Below, in pieces: positions 54,275 through 63,683 of a stretch of DNA of 64,000 nucleotides. A program made the translations under genes and the position numbers. A model generated the notes under the pieces. That model worked only from the letters and a program-made list of their open reading frames with translations. It was not told where the DNA came from and searched no databases. Where the stretch lies: NCBI GenBank assembly GCA_027485675.1, contig JAIXQP010000049.1, forward strand, positions 1 to 64,000, written 5' to 3'. Numbering within the stretch: the stretch's first letter is position 1; each line of letters opens with the position of its first letter. This stretch comes from Terriglobales bacterium (GTDB lineage: Bacteria > Acidobacteriota > Terriglobia > Bryobacterales > Bryobacteraceae).

Positions 54275-56629
54275 GTGTTGCGGTTCCCTCTGGTCTTGAT
54301 CATCGCCGTGTCCGTTTCCGGGCTCTGGGCGCAGCCAAGCCCGGTCCGCATCGGCGCGGCGCTTCTGGAGCCGGATGCTTATCTCTCCCCGGACGGCGTG
54401 GCGACGGGGTTCTTCGTCGAAGTATTCCGCGAAGCGGCCCGGCGAGAAGGTCGAGACATCCGCTGGGATTTCTCCTTCAGCTCCTCCGAGGCCGCCCTCC
54501 ACTCCGGCAAAATCGACCTGTATGCCGGCCTTTTCCCCTCACCCACCCGCCGCCAGAGCTTTTATTTTACCGAGCCCTGGTGGATTGTTCCCAGCTACTA
54601 TGCCGTGGCCGAGGACTCCCCGATTCGCTCCTCGGCCGACCTGGTCAACCGGACTCTGACCTTTACGAACGCCCCTCCGTTGCCCGCGCCGATTACCAGC
54701 CTGCTGCCCGGCGTGCGGGCCCGCGAGGTCCGGGGCGCCGCCGAACGCTTGGCGGCAGTGTGCCTCGGCCAAGCCGATGCGGCGCTGTTCACCCAACCCA
54801 TGCTCCGCGCACTGCTCTGGGAACGGCCGCCGCCCTGTGCCGATCGTTCGCTCCGGCTGCTGCCGCAGAACGATTTCCTCATGGGTCTGGCCATCGGGAG
54901 TCAACCGGCCCAGGCAGCCTTAGCCGACCGGTTCCGCGCCCGGATCCGCGAAATGACGGAAGACGGCGCCTTGGGTGCACTGGCCCGCAAGTTCGAGCAG
55001 ACGCCCCTGCCCTCGAATGTGTTGCAGATCCCTTCCACGTGGAACGCCATTTCCATCACCCTGGCGGCGTCAACAGTCCTCTTGGCCGGATGCCTGGCGT
55101 GGACGCTCCTCCGCCTGCGGGCCGCCCGCCGCGCCGCCGAACGCGCGGCGCTCGCCAAGGACCAGTTTCTCGCCATGATGAGCCACGAGGTCCGCACCCC
55201 GATGAACGCGGCTCTCGGCTACATGGACCTCCTGCTCGAAACCCGCCTCGAGCCAGTGCAACGCTCCTTCGTCGAAGATATCGGCCGCGCCACCAATTCC
55301 TTACTCGCCGTGCTCGCCAGCATCATGGAGTACGCCAAGCTTCGCAGCGAGTCGCCGTCTTCTCCTCCTTCGCCCTTCAATACGCCCCGGCTCCTGGACG
55401 AAGTCATCGCCACGGTGGCCCTCACCGCCGATGCCAAGGGGTTGGATTTCCTCGTCGATGTCTCCCCGGCCGTCCCCAGGGAGTTACAAGGCGACGCCTC
55501 GCGGCTGCGCCAGGTCCTCATCAACCTTCTGGCGAACTCCATCAAGTTCACCGAGGCCGGCTACGTCCGGCTCCAGCTCAACTTCACGGACGTTTTGGAG
55601 ATCACCGTCGCCGACTCAGGAATCGGCATTCCCCCCGAAAAGCACGACGAGATCTTCGAACCGTTTGCGCAAGTGGACCCCTTCGACGGCCGCAACCACG
55701 GCGGCGTCGGCTTAGGACTCGCGATCGTGCGCGCTCTGGTGCAGGGAATGAACGGGACCTTGCGGCTCGAAAGCCAGGTGGGCTTTGGTTCTCAGTTTCA
55801 CATCAAGCTTCCGTTTCTGGGCTCCGGCACGGCACAAGGATGGCTGGAGTCCGCCGCAAGCGGCGCCGGCCGGGGACAGTTCGTCATCGTGGCCGCCAAC
55901 TCGGCGAATACCCATCTGTTGTCTCACTATTTTCGCCAGCTCGGTTGGGAGGTCTGGAACTTCCCGGACGCCGCCTCCGCGCAGATGCAGGCGCCCGCTC
56001 TGCGAGCGGGTTGGTGGCTTGCCGTTGATGCCGGCGCTGCTCCTGACGCCCCCGCTCTCACCCAATGGGCCTCCGCCCTGGGTGTCTCCCGGACGCTGCT
56101 CTTCAGCTCCCCCCGCGCCCTCCGCCTCATCCCGGAATCCACCCGCCAGTTGTTTGCCTCAGTCTGCACCTTGCCGATCACCCCCGCCACCCTCTGCCGC
56201 CTCTTGCAGCAGGGTGCCGATCCTGCGGCCCTCGCCGTTCCGGCCGGCTTGCCGCTGCCGGTTCTGGTCGTCGATGACAACCCGATCAATCGCAAAGTGG
56301 CCGGGGCGCTGCTCACGCGCCTCGGTTGCGCTGTCGAGTACGCCGAAAACGGCCAGATCGCCCTCGAAAAGTGCCGTTACGCGCACTTCGGTCTCGTCCT
56401 GATGGATTGCCAGATGCCCGTCATGGACGGCTATGAATCTACGCAACGCATCCGCGCCTTAGCAGGAGGACCCGTGCCCATCTACGGCGTCAGCGCCAGT
56501 ACCGACGAGGAGACGCACCGGCGCTGCCTCGCGGCCGGCATGGACGGCTACTTGCCCAAGCCCATCTCGCTGGAAAACCTGCGCGGCCTGCTTAAGGCAG
56601 TGGCGCCGCACTCTGCTCCGGAGTCGTAA
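54275..56629 (+). CDS. hybrid histidine kinase with a periplasmic solute-binding sensor
   Basis: A 784-residue sensor. The signal peptide is followed by a solute-binding family 3 domain (about 23-245), a membrane helix (about 258-280), and then the HisKA box [17 protein letters not shown] and the HATPase ([30 protein letters not shown]). A degenerate receiver (about 525-650) lacks the usual acidic residues, and the last domain is a complete receiver ([18 protein letters not shown], then [14 protein letters not shown]). It probably senses amino-acid-like ligands. The start is GTG 54275. The stop overlaps the convergent DUF1080 gene by 38 bases. Confidence 0.9.
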   Translation: MLRFPLVLIIAVSVSGLWAQPSPVRIGAALLEPDAYLSPDGVATGFFVEVFREAARREGRDIRWDFSFSSSEAALHSGKIDLYAGLFPSPTRRQSFYFTEPWWIVPSYYAVAEDSPIRSSADLVNRTLTFTNAPPLPAPITSLLPGVRAREVRGAAERLAAVCLGQADAALFTQPMLRALLWERPPPCADRSLRLLPQNDFLMGLAIGSQPAQAALADRFRARIREMTEDGALGALARKFEQTPLPSNVLQIPSTWNAISITLAASTVLLAGCLAWTLLRLRAARRAAERAALAKDQFLAMMSHEVRTPMNAALGYMDLLLETRLEPVQRSFVEDIGRATNSLLAVLASIMEYAKLRSESPSSPPSPFNTPRLLDEVIATVALTADAKGLDFLVDVSPAVPRELQGDASRLRQVLINLLANSIKFTEAGYVRLQLNFTDVLEITVADSGIGIPPEKHDEIFEPFAQVDPFDGRNHGGVGLGLAIVRALVQGMNGTLRLESQVGFGSQFHIKLPFLGSGTAQGWLESAASGAGRGQFVIVAANSANTHLLSHYFRQLGWEVWNFPDAASAQMQAPALRAGWWLAVDAGAAPDAPALTQWASALGVSRTLLFSSPRALRLIPESTRQLFASVCTLPITPATLCRLLQQGADPAALAVPAGLPLPVLVVDDNPINRKVAGALLTRLGCAVEYAENGQIALEKCRYAHFGLVLMDCQMPVMDGYESTQRIRALAGGPVPIYGVSASTDEETHRRCLAAGMDGYLPKPISLENLRGLLKAVAPHSAPES

Positions 56630-57293
56630 CGCCCGGCGGCAGCTCCATAATCCGGATGTTCCGGAAGTGGATCTTCGCGCCTTCGCTCTCGAGACACAGA
56701 TAGCCCTTCTTTTGCGACGACTTCGCAATCCCGTTCACAAACTTGCCGTTGATGGCCAGCTTAACTACCCCGTCCACCGCCACGACATCGTACGTGTTCC
56801 ACTGTCCGCGCGGCAGGCAACGCATCTCCACGGACCGGCTCCGCGAAGCCCGCGGATTGTCCGGCACCGTCGTCACCCCGCCCACACCAAATAACTCCCC
56901 ACTTACATAGGAGTCCGTCGGCATCACCCCGTCACGCATGTTCAGCTTCGGCCAATCAAGCTCGAGCATCTGCACCTCCACGCCGTCCGGAAGGCGGTTC
57001 TTCTCGCCCGGCCGCGCCCCGCTCCAGACAAAGACGCCGCTGTTGCCGCCCGGCTCGGTGTGCATCCATTCGATATGCAGAATGAAGTTCTCATACATCC
57101 GGTCGCTCCGCATCACCCCGATCGGTTTGCCCTTGCAGACCAGTTCCCCGTTCTCCACGGTCCAGGTATCCGGGTCTGTATTCACGTTCACCCAGCCCGT
57201 CAGATCCTTCCCGTTGAACAGGTCCCGAAACGCTAACGGAGGATCCGCGGCCCAAGCCAGCGCGGAGAAGAGAAATACTGTGAGCAGTTTCAT
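56592..57293 (-). CDS. exported DUF1080 (3-keto-disaccharide hydrolase-type) protein
   Basis: A 233-residue exported protein with a signal peptide (about 1-16). The domain starts with [15 protein letters not shown], followed by [20 protein letters not shown] and [17 protein letters not shown], the core of DUF1080, a LamG-like fold now linked to hydrolysis of 3-keto-glycosides. It converges with the hybrid kinase gene and is divergent from the gene at 57315. TATTAT lies 11 bases before its ATG. Confidence 0.88.
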   Translation of the reverse strand: MKLLTVFLFSALAWAADPPLAFRDLFNGKDLTGWVNVNTDPDTWTVENGELVCKGKPIGVMRSDRMYENFILHIEWMHTEPGGNSGVFVWSGARPGEKNRLPDGVEVQMLELDWPKLNMRDGVMPTDSYVSGELFGVGGVTTVPDNPRASRSRSVEMRCLPRGQWNTYDVVAVDGVVKLAINGKFVNGIAKSSQKKGYLCLESEGAKIHFRNIRIMELPPGVTTPEQSAAPLP

Positions 57294-57300
57294 TTTTACC

Positions 57301-57306
57301 TACGAT
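57301..57306 (+). promoter_or_regulatory. -10-like hexamer before the gene at 57315
   Basis: TACGAT, 8 bases before ATG 57315, in the 21-base space between divergent genes. Confidence 0.3.
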
Positions 57307-57314
57307 AATAGGTC

Positions 57315-58355
57315 ATGCGGCGTTTGGCTACCTACCTCTGCGCTCTGGTCCTCTTCTGCCTCCCGGCCAGGTCGCTCGACCGCGCCGAGTTTGCCACTCT
57401 CGTGGCCAGCCTCTCGGAACCCGAAGGCTACTTCGATACCGACAATCTCATCTCGAACGAGTCCACGTTCCTCACCGTTGCCGGCCGGCTCCGCGCCCTC
57501 CCCCGCGGCGGCGTCTATCTCGGCGTCGGCCCGGACCAGAACTACTCGTATATCGCCCACCTCCGCCCCCAACTCGCCTTCATGGTCGATATCCGCCGCG
57601 GCAATCTGCTCGAACATCTGCTCTTCCGCAGCCTCTTTGCCCAATCCCGCAACCGCCTCGAATACCTCGGCCTCCTCCTCGGCCGCGCCCTCCCGGCCGA
57701 CCTCGCCGCCTGGGATCAGCGCCCCATCGCCGACCTCGTCCGCTACATCGACGCCGCTCCCCGCCGCCCGAATCCCGCGCCCCTCGCCGACCCCGGACTG
57801 CCCCTATCAGCCGACGACCGCAAGACCATCACCTCGTTCCACCAGCGCTTCCTCGCCGATGGCCTCGACCTCCGCTTCAACTCCCACGGCCGCGAACCCC
57901 GCCCCTACTATCCCCGTCTGCGCGATCTCGTCCTCGCCACCGACGCCTCCGGCCAACCCGCCAGCTATCTCGCCAGCGAAGACGATTTCCGCTACGTCCA
58001 GCGGATGCACCGCGAGAACCGCATCGTCCCCGTAGTCGCCAACCTGGCCGGCGAAAAAGCGCTCCGCGCCATCGCTGCCTACGTCCGCCGCGAGAACCTC
58101 CCGGTCGCCGCCATCTACACCTCGAACGTCGAACAGTATCTCTACCGGGGCGGGGAACTGGCCCGTTTCGCCGCGAACCTCGAAGCCTTCCCGCGCACTC
58201 CCAGTTCGCTCATCATCCGCAGCGGCATGGGACCCTACGCCCGCGGCAACGCCTATAGCGACCAGTTGGTGCAACCGCTCGACGGCTTTCTGGCCGACTT
58301 CGCCTCCGGCCGCCTGCGTTCTTACGCCGACATCATTCGCGCCAGCAAACCCTAG
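57315..58355 (+). CDS. exported protein, LIC_10091-like
   Basis: A 346-residue protein with a signal peptide (about 1-20). The start of the mature part (LSEPEGYFDTDNLISNESTF) and the region RGGVYLGVGPDQNYSYIAHL resemble the LIC_10091 family known from Leptospira, which has a methyltransferase-like fold with the pattern GVGPDQNYSYI. The identification is from memory and weak. It overlaps the convergent PPK2 gene by 4 bases. Confidence 0.6.
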   Translation: MRRLATYLCALVLFCLPARSLDRAEFATLVASLSEPEGYFDTDNLISNESTFLTVAGRLRALPRGGVYLGVGPDQNYSYIAHLRPQLAFMVDIRRGNLLEHLLFRSLFAQSRNRLEYLGLLLGRALPADLAAWDQRPIADLVRYIDAAPRRPNPAPLADPGLPLSADDRKTITSFHQRFLADGLDLRFNSHGREPRPYYPRLRDLVLATDASGQPASYLASEDDFRYVQRMHRENRIVPVVANLAGEKALRAIAAYVRRENLPVAAIYTSNVEQYLYRGGELARFAANLEAFPRTPSSLIIRSGMGPYARGNAYSDQLVQPLDGFLADFASGRLRSYADIIRASKP

Positions 58356-59413
58356 GTTTCGAGCCGCAATCCGCCCCGCATCTCGCCGCGCTCGTACACC
58401 ACGTTGGCCCGGCCCACCAGCAGGGTGTCCAGCCGCCCAATCGCCTGCACGTCTTTGTTGTGGTACGGCAACTGGTGCAGCACATACCGCATGGCGTGGA
58501 TCCGCGCCCGCTTCTTACAGTCGGATTTAATCACCGTCCACGGCGCCTCTTCCGTGTCCGTGTAGAAGAACATCGCCTCTTTGGCCTTCGTGTACTCATC
58601 CCACTTGCCGAGCGAAGCCAGGTCGATCGGCGACAGCTTCCACTGCTTCAATGGATGCGTCTCGCGCTCTTTAAAGCGCCGCCGCTGCTCGTCCTGACTC
58701 ACCGAAAACCACAGCTTGAACAGGTGAATCCCGCTCCGCACCAGGTTCCGTTCAAACTCCGGCGCCTGCCGCATGAACTCGCTGTACTCCTGGTCCGTGC
58801 AAAAACCCATCACCCGCTCGACGCCCGCCCGGTTGTACCACGACCGGTCAAACAGCACGATCTCCCCCGCCGTCGGCAGCTCTGCTATATAGCGCTGCAG
58901 GTACCATTGCCCCCGCTCAATCTCGCTCGGCTTCGACAACGCCACCACCCGCGCGCCGCGCGGATTCAGGTGCTCCATGAACCGCCGGATCGTTCCTCCC
59001 TTGCCCGCCGCGTCGCGGCCTTCAAACAGGATCACCACCCGCTGCCCCGTCGCCTTCACCCACGCCTGCAGCTTCAGCAACTCCACCTGCACGTGATACT
59101 TGTACCGCTCGTAGCTCCGCCGCGACATGCGGTTTTTATACGGATACGCCCCGTCCAGCCAATCCTCGGCCAGTTCATCGTCCGGGTCGGAATCGGCCGC
59201 CGCCTCGGTCTCGGTCCGCCGGCGCAGCGCCCGCCGCAGGGTGTCCACTTCGTCCGGCGAAGCCCCTTTGAGAATCGCCTCAATCTGGTCCTGCTTCGCG
59301 GTCGCCGCGATCTCCTCCATCGCCACCGTCTGCGCCTCCCGCACGGAGGCGATCGCTTCGTGAATCGTGGTTGCCGCCACACTGGGGCGCTTGCGGGGAG
59401 TTCGGGTTGCCAT
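58352..59413 (-). CDS. polyphosphate kinase 2 family protein
   Basis: A 353-residue PPK2 enzyme that moves phosphate between polyphosphate and nucleotides. Walker A is GRDAAGKGGTIRRF (about 125-138), the lid/Walker B region is IVLFDRSWYNRAGVERVMGF, and HLFKLWFSVSQDEQRRRFKE is the conserved helix. The first 95 residues are an extra, charged N-terminal part. It could make GTP/ATP from polyphosphate or the reverse. The next gene upstream on the same strand is 7 bases away. Confidence 0.9.
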   Translation of the reverse strand: MATRTPRKRPSVAATTIHEAIASVREAQTVAMEEIAATAKQDQIEAILKGASPDEVDTLRRALRRRTETEAAADSDPDDELAEDWLDGAYPYKNRMSRRSYERYKYHVQVELLKLQAWVKATGQRVVILFEGRDAAGKGGTIRRFMEHLNPRGARVVALSKPSEIERGQWYLQRYIAELPTAGEIVLFDRSWYNRAGVERVMGFCTDQEYSEFMRQAPEFERNLVRSGIHLFKLWFSVSQDEQRRRFKERETHPLKQWKLSPIDLASLGKWDEYTKAKEAMFFYTDTEEAPWTVIKSDCKKRARIHAMRYVLHQLPYHNKDVQAIGRLDTLLVGRANVVYERGEMRGGLRLET

Positions 59414-59420
59414 GGGTGAG

Positions 59421-61331
59421 TTACAGAAGCCGGGTGCCCGTACGGGCGTCGAAAATCAACGAGGACTTGGGAGGAATCGTCACCTCCAGAGTACTACCAT
59501 TTCGGAAATGCACCCGCGCCGCGCCGCCGTCCTTGTCATGAATCAGTAACAAGCCGCCCCCCACATGCACCGGCCGGTCGCCGTCGACATAGATATGCGC
59601 CCCCGCCGCCCGTAACACCTCCCGCCAGGCGCCGGCGCCTTCGATCTGTCTCGTTCCCGGAGTCAACTCGGCCGTAAATGCCGCGCTCAACCGCTCGCCA
59701 TCGCAGTAACCCGGCTTCCCCTGGAAAACCACCTTCCGGCCCTTATCGAGTAACTCGGTCCGGATCCATCGCCGCTGCTCCGCCGTCAGCAGCCACGTAT
59801 TCGCAAACACGATGACGGCATACCGCGTCAGATCCATCTTCGGCAGGTCCGCCAGGTGCACCGTCTCGATCCCCGCCCCACTGCGCCACGCCTCGCCCAT
59901 CGTCCGGTTCACCGCAATCGGGTCCGTGTACGGATCGGTCTCCGCCGAATGTCCCGTGTAGTAGTAAACCTCGGTATCAAACACAAACAGCACGTCCCCG
60001 GCCGGCTCGTAGGGCCGTTCGTGATACTTCTCCAGCAGCGCCTTCAACTGCTTGATCTCCGCCATCAGCCGCGTATCCATCCACCATCCGGAGGTATTCG
60101 CCGGGCCGAAATCGTAGAACCACAGCCCCATACCCCGCGTGTAGCTCTCGAGCACATTCCGCCGGATCACCGCGATATCCGCCGGCACATCGGCCAGATT
60201 AAACGCCGTGTCCACGTTATTCAGCCACTTCCACGACGGCGTCTGGTCCATCTCATCGAGAAACAGCTTCCCGTGAAACCGGATCGACTCAATCAACGCC
60301 CGCGTAATCCCCGATCCGCCTAAGTCCCGGTAGTTCGCCCCGTAAGCCTGCGGCGCGCTGAGATAGTCCACCTCTTTCGCCGCCAGTATCTTCTGCAGAC
60401 TCAAATGCCCGCCCGTCGCCTGCCGCGCGAACATCGAAAAGAAGTACCCGTAAAAGGTCCCGGCCAGAATCGGCCGCGGCCAGTTCTTCTTCACCACGCC
60501 GCAGAAGTAAATAATCAAATCGGCCACTAACTCCTGCTGGCAGCGATAGTACTCGATCACGCGCTTCCGCTTCGCCGGATCCCGAAAGTACCCATCGTCC
60601 ACCGCCGCCCGCTCGGCCACCGTCGGCACCGGCCCGCCGAACAGCTTCTGCATGGGGGCGCTCGCGTCGGGTTCGTTCCGCATAAACCCCCACTGGTGCC
60701 ACTCCCCGTACACCCCGCACGCCACATGAACTCCCGCCAGCGCCGCTCCCTCCGGCGTCTTGGCCAACCCTTTCAATAACTCCACCGTCTTCGCCGTCGC
60801 CATGGCCTTCCACTTCTCGCTCGCCATGCTCACCCGCCGCGTCCGCCGCAGATCGTCCATCAGAATCCGCACCGGCGTCGTCCGCTCGATCTTCTCGAGA
60901 TCGCCGTTCACATAACGAACGCACTCCTCCGGATGCTGCTCCGCCCACCACCCCGGCGCGTTCAAATGCCACCGGATCACAATCGCCGCCTCCGGGCAGG
61001 CGTCCAATACCCCGCGCAGATGCCGCCGCACGGTCGCCAAATCCAGCGGCCCCTCCTTCGGCCAAACCAGCTCCAGGAACAGGTCAATCTGAAACAGCCG
61101 GAACCCCGCCGCCGCGAACGCCCGCAGGTTCCGCTGCGGCTCTTCTTCCCAGGTCCACCGCCCGCCGGGGCAATCGGTCAACGCGTAGAAGCAGGCATAC
61201 GCCGGCTTCCCGTTCACAAACAGTGTCGGCTTATTGTTCCAAGGCCCCACCCGGGCCTCTACCGGTTTCCCCCCTGCCGCCGCCAAAACCGAGAGCGAAC
61301 AGGCCTGCAAAAACGCGCGTCGATCGAGCAT
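59421..61331 (-). CDS. exported GH42-like protein with Tat signal
   Basis: A 636-residue protein. The N-terminus LDRRAFLQACSLSVLAAAG is a Tat-type signal. The core begins RLFQIDLFLELVWPKEGP, then GVYGEWHQWGFM and VVIRWHLNAPGWW-type segments as in family 42 glycosidase barrels, and a C-terminal region (IETVHLADLPKMDLTRYAVI) resembles a beta-galactosidase trimerisation domain. The two catalytic Glu residues can be guessed but not proved. The start is ATG 61331; the frame is open to 61448, but that part is the shadow of the next gene. Confidence 0.75.
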   Translation of the reverse strand: MLDRRAFLQACSLSVLAAAGGKPVEARVGPWNNKPTLFVNGKPAYACFYALTDCPGGRWTWEEEPQRNLRAFAAAGFRLFQIDLFLELVWPKEGPLDLATVRRHLRGVLDACPEAAIVIRWHLNAPGWWAEQHPEECVRYVNGDLEKIERTTPVRILMDDLRRTRRVSMASEKWKAMATAKTVELLKGLAKTPEGAALAGVHVACGVYGEWHQWGFMRNEPDASAPMQKLFGGPVPTVAERAAVDDGYFRDPAKRKRVIEYYRCQQELVADLIIYFCGVVKKNWPRPILAGTFYGYFFSMFARQATGGHLSLQKILAAKEVDYLSAPQAYGANYRDLGGSGITRALIESIRFHGKLFLDEMDQTPSWKWLNNVDTAFNLADVPADIAVIRRNVLESYTRGMGLWFYDFGPANTSGWWMDTRLMAEIKQLKALLEKYHERPYEPAGDVLFVFDTEVYYYTGHSAETDPYTDPIAVNRTMGEAWRSGAGIETVHLADLPKMDLTRYAVIVFANTWLLTAEQRRWIRTELLDKGRKVVFQGKPGYCDGERLSAAFTAELTPGTRQIEGAGAWREVLRAAGAHIYVDGDRPVHVGGGLLLIHDKDGGAARVHFRNGSTLEVTIPPKSSLIFDARTGTRLL

Positions 61332-61341
61332 AAGCCGTAGT

Positions 61342-62550
61342 CTAACCCCCCAGCGCCAACCCATGCGCGATCGACGTAAACTCGCTGCCGGACTCAATCC
61401 GCTCCGCGCCAAACCGCTCTTCGAAGATCCGCCGCACCGCCGGCACAAACGAAGTCCCGCCCGTCAAAAACACGCGGTCCACCTGCCGCGTCCCCAACCG
61501 GTCCACGCACCCCGCAATCGCCGCCAGATCGTCGGCAATCCACTCTTCAAAATCCGCCCGCCGCACCGTCGCGCCAATCTCGACGCTCCCCTCGGAGAAC
61601 CGGAACTCCGCCGACTCCGCCTGCGACAACTCGCGCTTCGTCCGCTGCACCGCCTGATGCAGCCGGTAACCCAGATCCTCGTTCACCAGGTCATACAACG
61701 CCTGCAACTTCTCCGGCTCCTCGCTCTGCCCTGGCAGCGTCTTCAATAAATGCAGCGTCTCCTTCGAACGCAGGAACGACAGATAATGCCACCGCTCCAA
61801 GTTCGAGTACAGCCACACCGGCACCGGCAGCCGCTTGCCCATCGAGCCGATCGAACTCCCCAATCCCAGCTCCGGCGAAACCACATGGCGAATCAGCCGC
61901 GCGTCGAACGTATCGCCCGCCAGCCCTACGCCGTCGTTGCCCAACAGTTCGCGTCCCCCCGGCCCCACCCGCAGCAACGAGAAGTCGCTCGTGCCGCCGC
62001 CGAAATCCCCCACCAGCAGCACTTCGTCCTTCTGCAGCCGCGCCGCGTAGAATCCCGCCGCCGCCACTGGCTCCATCTCGAACTCCACGCGCTCAAATCC
62101 CGCCAGCGTGAACGCCTGCCGCAGCCGTTCGACGGCATAGGCATCGTCGGCCTCCGTATCGGCGCCCACGAACCGCACCGGCCGCCCCACGCGCGCCTCC
62201 CGCACCGCGACGCCGAACTGCCGCTCGGCCTCGGCCCGCAGGTCCCGCAGCAGAATCGCAATCAACTCCTCAATCGTGTAATGCCGCCCCAGCACCTCGG
62301 TGGAACGCAGGCTCCGGCTCGCCAGAAACGACTTCAGGGATTGGATCAGCCGCCCCTTGGCGTCCGCGTCCAGGTACTGCGTAATCGCCTCCGGCCCCGT
62401 CCACCATTGGGCTCGCGCGGCCTTCCGCGCCTCGGCGTAGAGGATGGACCGGTAGGACTCCGATCCATCCGAGAACCGCGCCATCTTCACCTCGTCATGG
62501 ACGCGAAGCGCGATCGAGCTATTGGTTGTTCCGAAATCGAGACCAACCAT
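61342..62550 (-). CDS. Hsp70-family ATPase without substrate-binding domain
   Basis: A 402-residue protein with the Hsp70 nucleotide-binding fold only: phosphate 1 VGLDFGTTNSSIALRV, phosphate 2 LVGDFGGGTSDFSLLRV, and adenosine motif VFLTGGTSFVPAVRRIF. It lacks the 25 kDa substrate domain, as in E. coli YegD, so it is not a classical chaperone. The start is ATG 62550, one base of overlap with the enolase-superfamily stop (TAATG). It is co-transcribed with that gene. Confidence 0.88.
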   Translation of the reverse strand: MVGLDFGTTNSSIALRVHDEVKMARFSDGSESYRSILYAEARKAARAQWWTGPEAITQYLDADAKGRLIQSLKSFLASRSLRSTEVLGRHYTIEELIAILLRDLRAEAERQFGVAVREARVGRPVRFVGADTEADDAYAVERLRQAFTLAGFERVEFEMEPVAAAGFYAARLQKDEVLLVGDFGGGTSDFSLLRVGPGGRELLGNDGVGLAGDTFDARLIRHVVSPELGLGSSIGSMGKRLPVPVWLYSNLERWHYLSFLRSKETLHLLKTLPGQSEEPEKLQALYDLVNEDLGYRLHQAVQRTKRELSQAESAEFRFSEGSVEIGATVRRADFEEWIADDLAAIAGCVDRLGTRQVDRVFLTGGTSFVPAVRRIFEERFGAERIESGSEFTSIAHGLALGG

Positions 62551-63683
62551 TACCGGGTCAGCTTCACACCCTGCGACAGCTTCTCGATGCCGTCCGGGTT
62601 CCACGCAAACCCATACCCCGGCCCGTCCGGCACCTGGATATATCCCTCGCTGTCGATCACGGGCCGCGTCAAAAACACCTCATCGAGATAGGGCTCCGGC
62701 GTCAGATACTCCACCCACCGGGCATTGCCCGCCGCCGCCGTCAGATGCAGGTCCGCCGCCAGGCCCACGCCCGTGTTCCAGCCGTGCGGCACCACCAGAA
62801 TGTTATGGTCGTCCGCATACTGGCCAATCCGGTGCTGCTCGGTCAGCCCGCCCACCTTCGTCACGTCCGGCTGCAGGTAGTCCACCGCCCGCCGTTCAAT
62901 CCACGGCAGAAACGATTGCCGCCGGGTCAGGACTTCGCCCGCCGCAATGGGCACCTTGCCGTGGCGCGTCAGTTCAATGTAACCCTCGATGTCGTCCGGC
63001 CGCAGCGGCTCTTCGAACCAGGCGACCTCATAGTCCGCCAGCATCTCCGCCGTCCTCACGGCCCACTTGTAGCCATGCGGCCACAGCGCGTCGGAGCCTC
63101 CGGCGTCCACCATCAGTTCGCAATCCTCGCCGATCGTCTCGCGCGACTCCCGCACGATCGCTTCGTCCACCCGAGCGTTCTGCCGGCCGAACGGGCCCCA
63201 GCCGATCTTGAACGCCCGGAACCCCCGCGCGTATGCCGCTTCAAGCTTCGCCCGCATCAGCCCCGGCTCTTCCATCAGCATCGAGGCATAGGGCTTCACC
63301 CGGCTCCGCAGCTTGCCGCCCAGCAGCCGGTGAATCGGCTGCCCGGTCACCTGCCCGAGCAGGTCCCACAGCGCCATATCGATGCCCGAGATCGCATGCG
63401 TCACGCTGCCGCCGCGGCCCTGCCAGAAGGTGTTCTGGTGCAGGATTTCGGTGGTCGCCGCCGGGTCAATCGCCGAGGCGCCTTCGTAGAGGGGCCGCAG
63501 CAGATCGAGTGCGGCTTGCACCAAACCGGCCGAAGTGTAGACGCTGCCCAGCGCCGTCAATCCGGTGTCGGTAACCACCTCCACCAGGGTCCGCGTCTGC
63601 TCCAGATCCGAGAAGCGCGACGGCCAATCCACATAGGCTTTCCCGTAGAGCGGAATCGCCCGAATTTGTTGAATGCGATGCAT
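62550..63683 (-). CDS. enolase-superfamily (mandelate racemase/muconate lactonising) enzyme
   Basis: A 377-residue enzyme of the MR/MLE type. Metal ligands appear in LMVDAGG, WFEEPL and AAGEVL, and the catalytic regions are FKIGWGPFG and VVPHGWNTGVG. A single Lys in place of the KxK motif and a His in the C-terminal motif suggest an acid-sugar dehydratase. The substrate is not known. Its start overlaps the SpoIIE-type stop by one base (TGATG). Confidence 0.87.
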   Translation of the reverse strand: MHRIQQIRAIPLYGKAYVDWPSRFSDLEQTRTLVEVVTDTGLTALGSVYTSAGLVQAALDLLRPLYEGASAIDPAATTEILHQNTFWQGRGGSVTHAISGIDMALWDLLGQVTGQPIHRLLGGKLRSRVKPYASMLMEEPGLMRAKLEAAYARGFRAFKIGWGPFGRQNARVDEAIVRESRETIGEDCELMVDAGGSDALWPHGYKWAVRTAEMLADYEVAWFEEPLRPDDIEGYIELTRHGKVPIAAGEVLTRRQSFLPWIERRAVDYLQPDVTKVGGLTEQHRIGQYADDHNILVVPHGWNTGVGLAADLHLTAAAGNARWVEYLTPEPYLDEVFLTRPVIDSEGYIQVPDGPGYGFAWNPDGIEKLSQGVKLTR

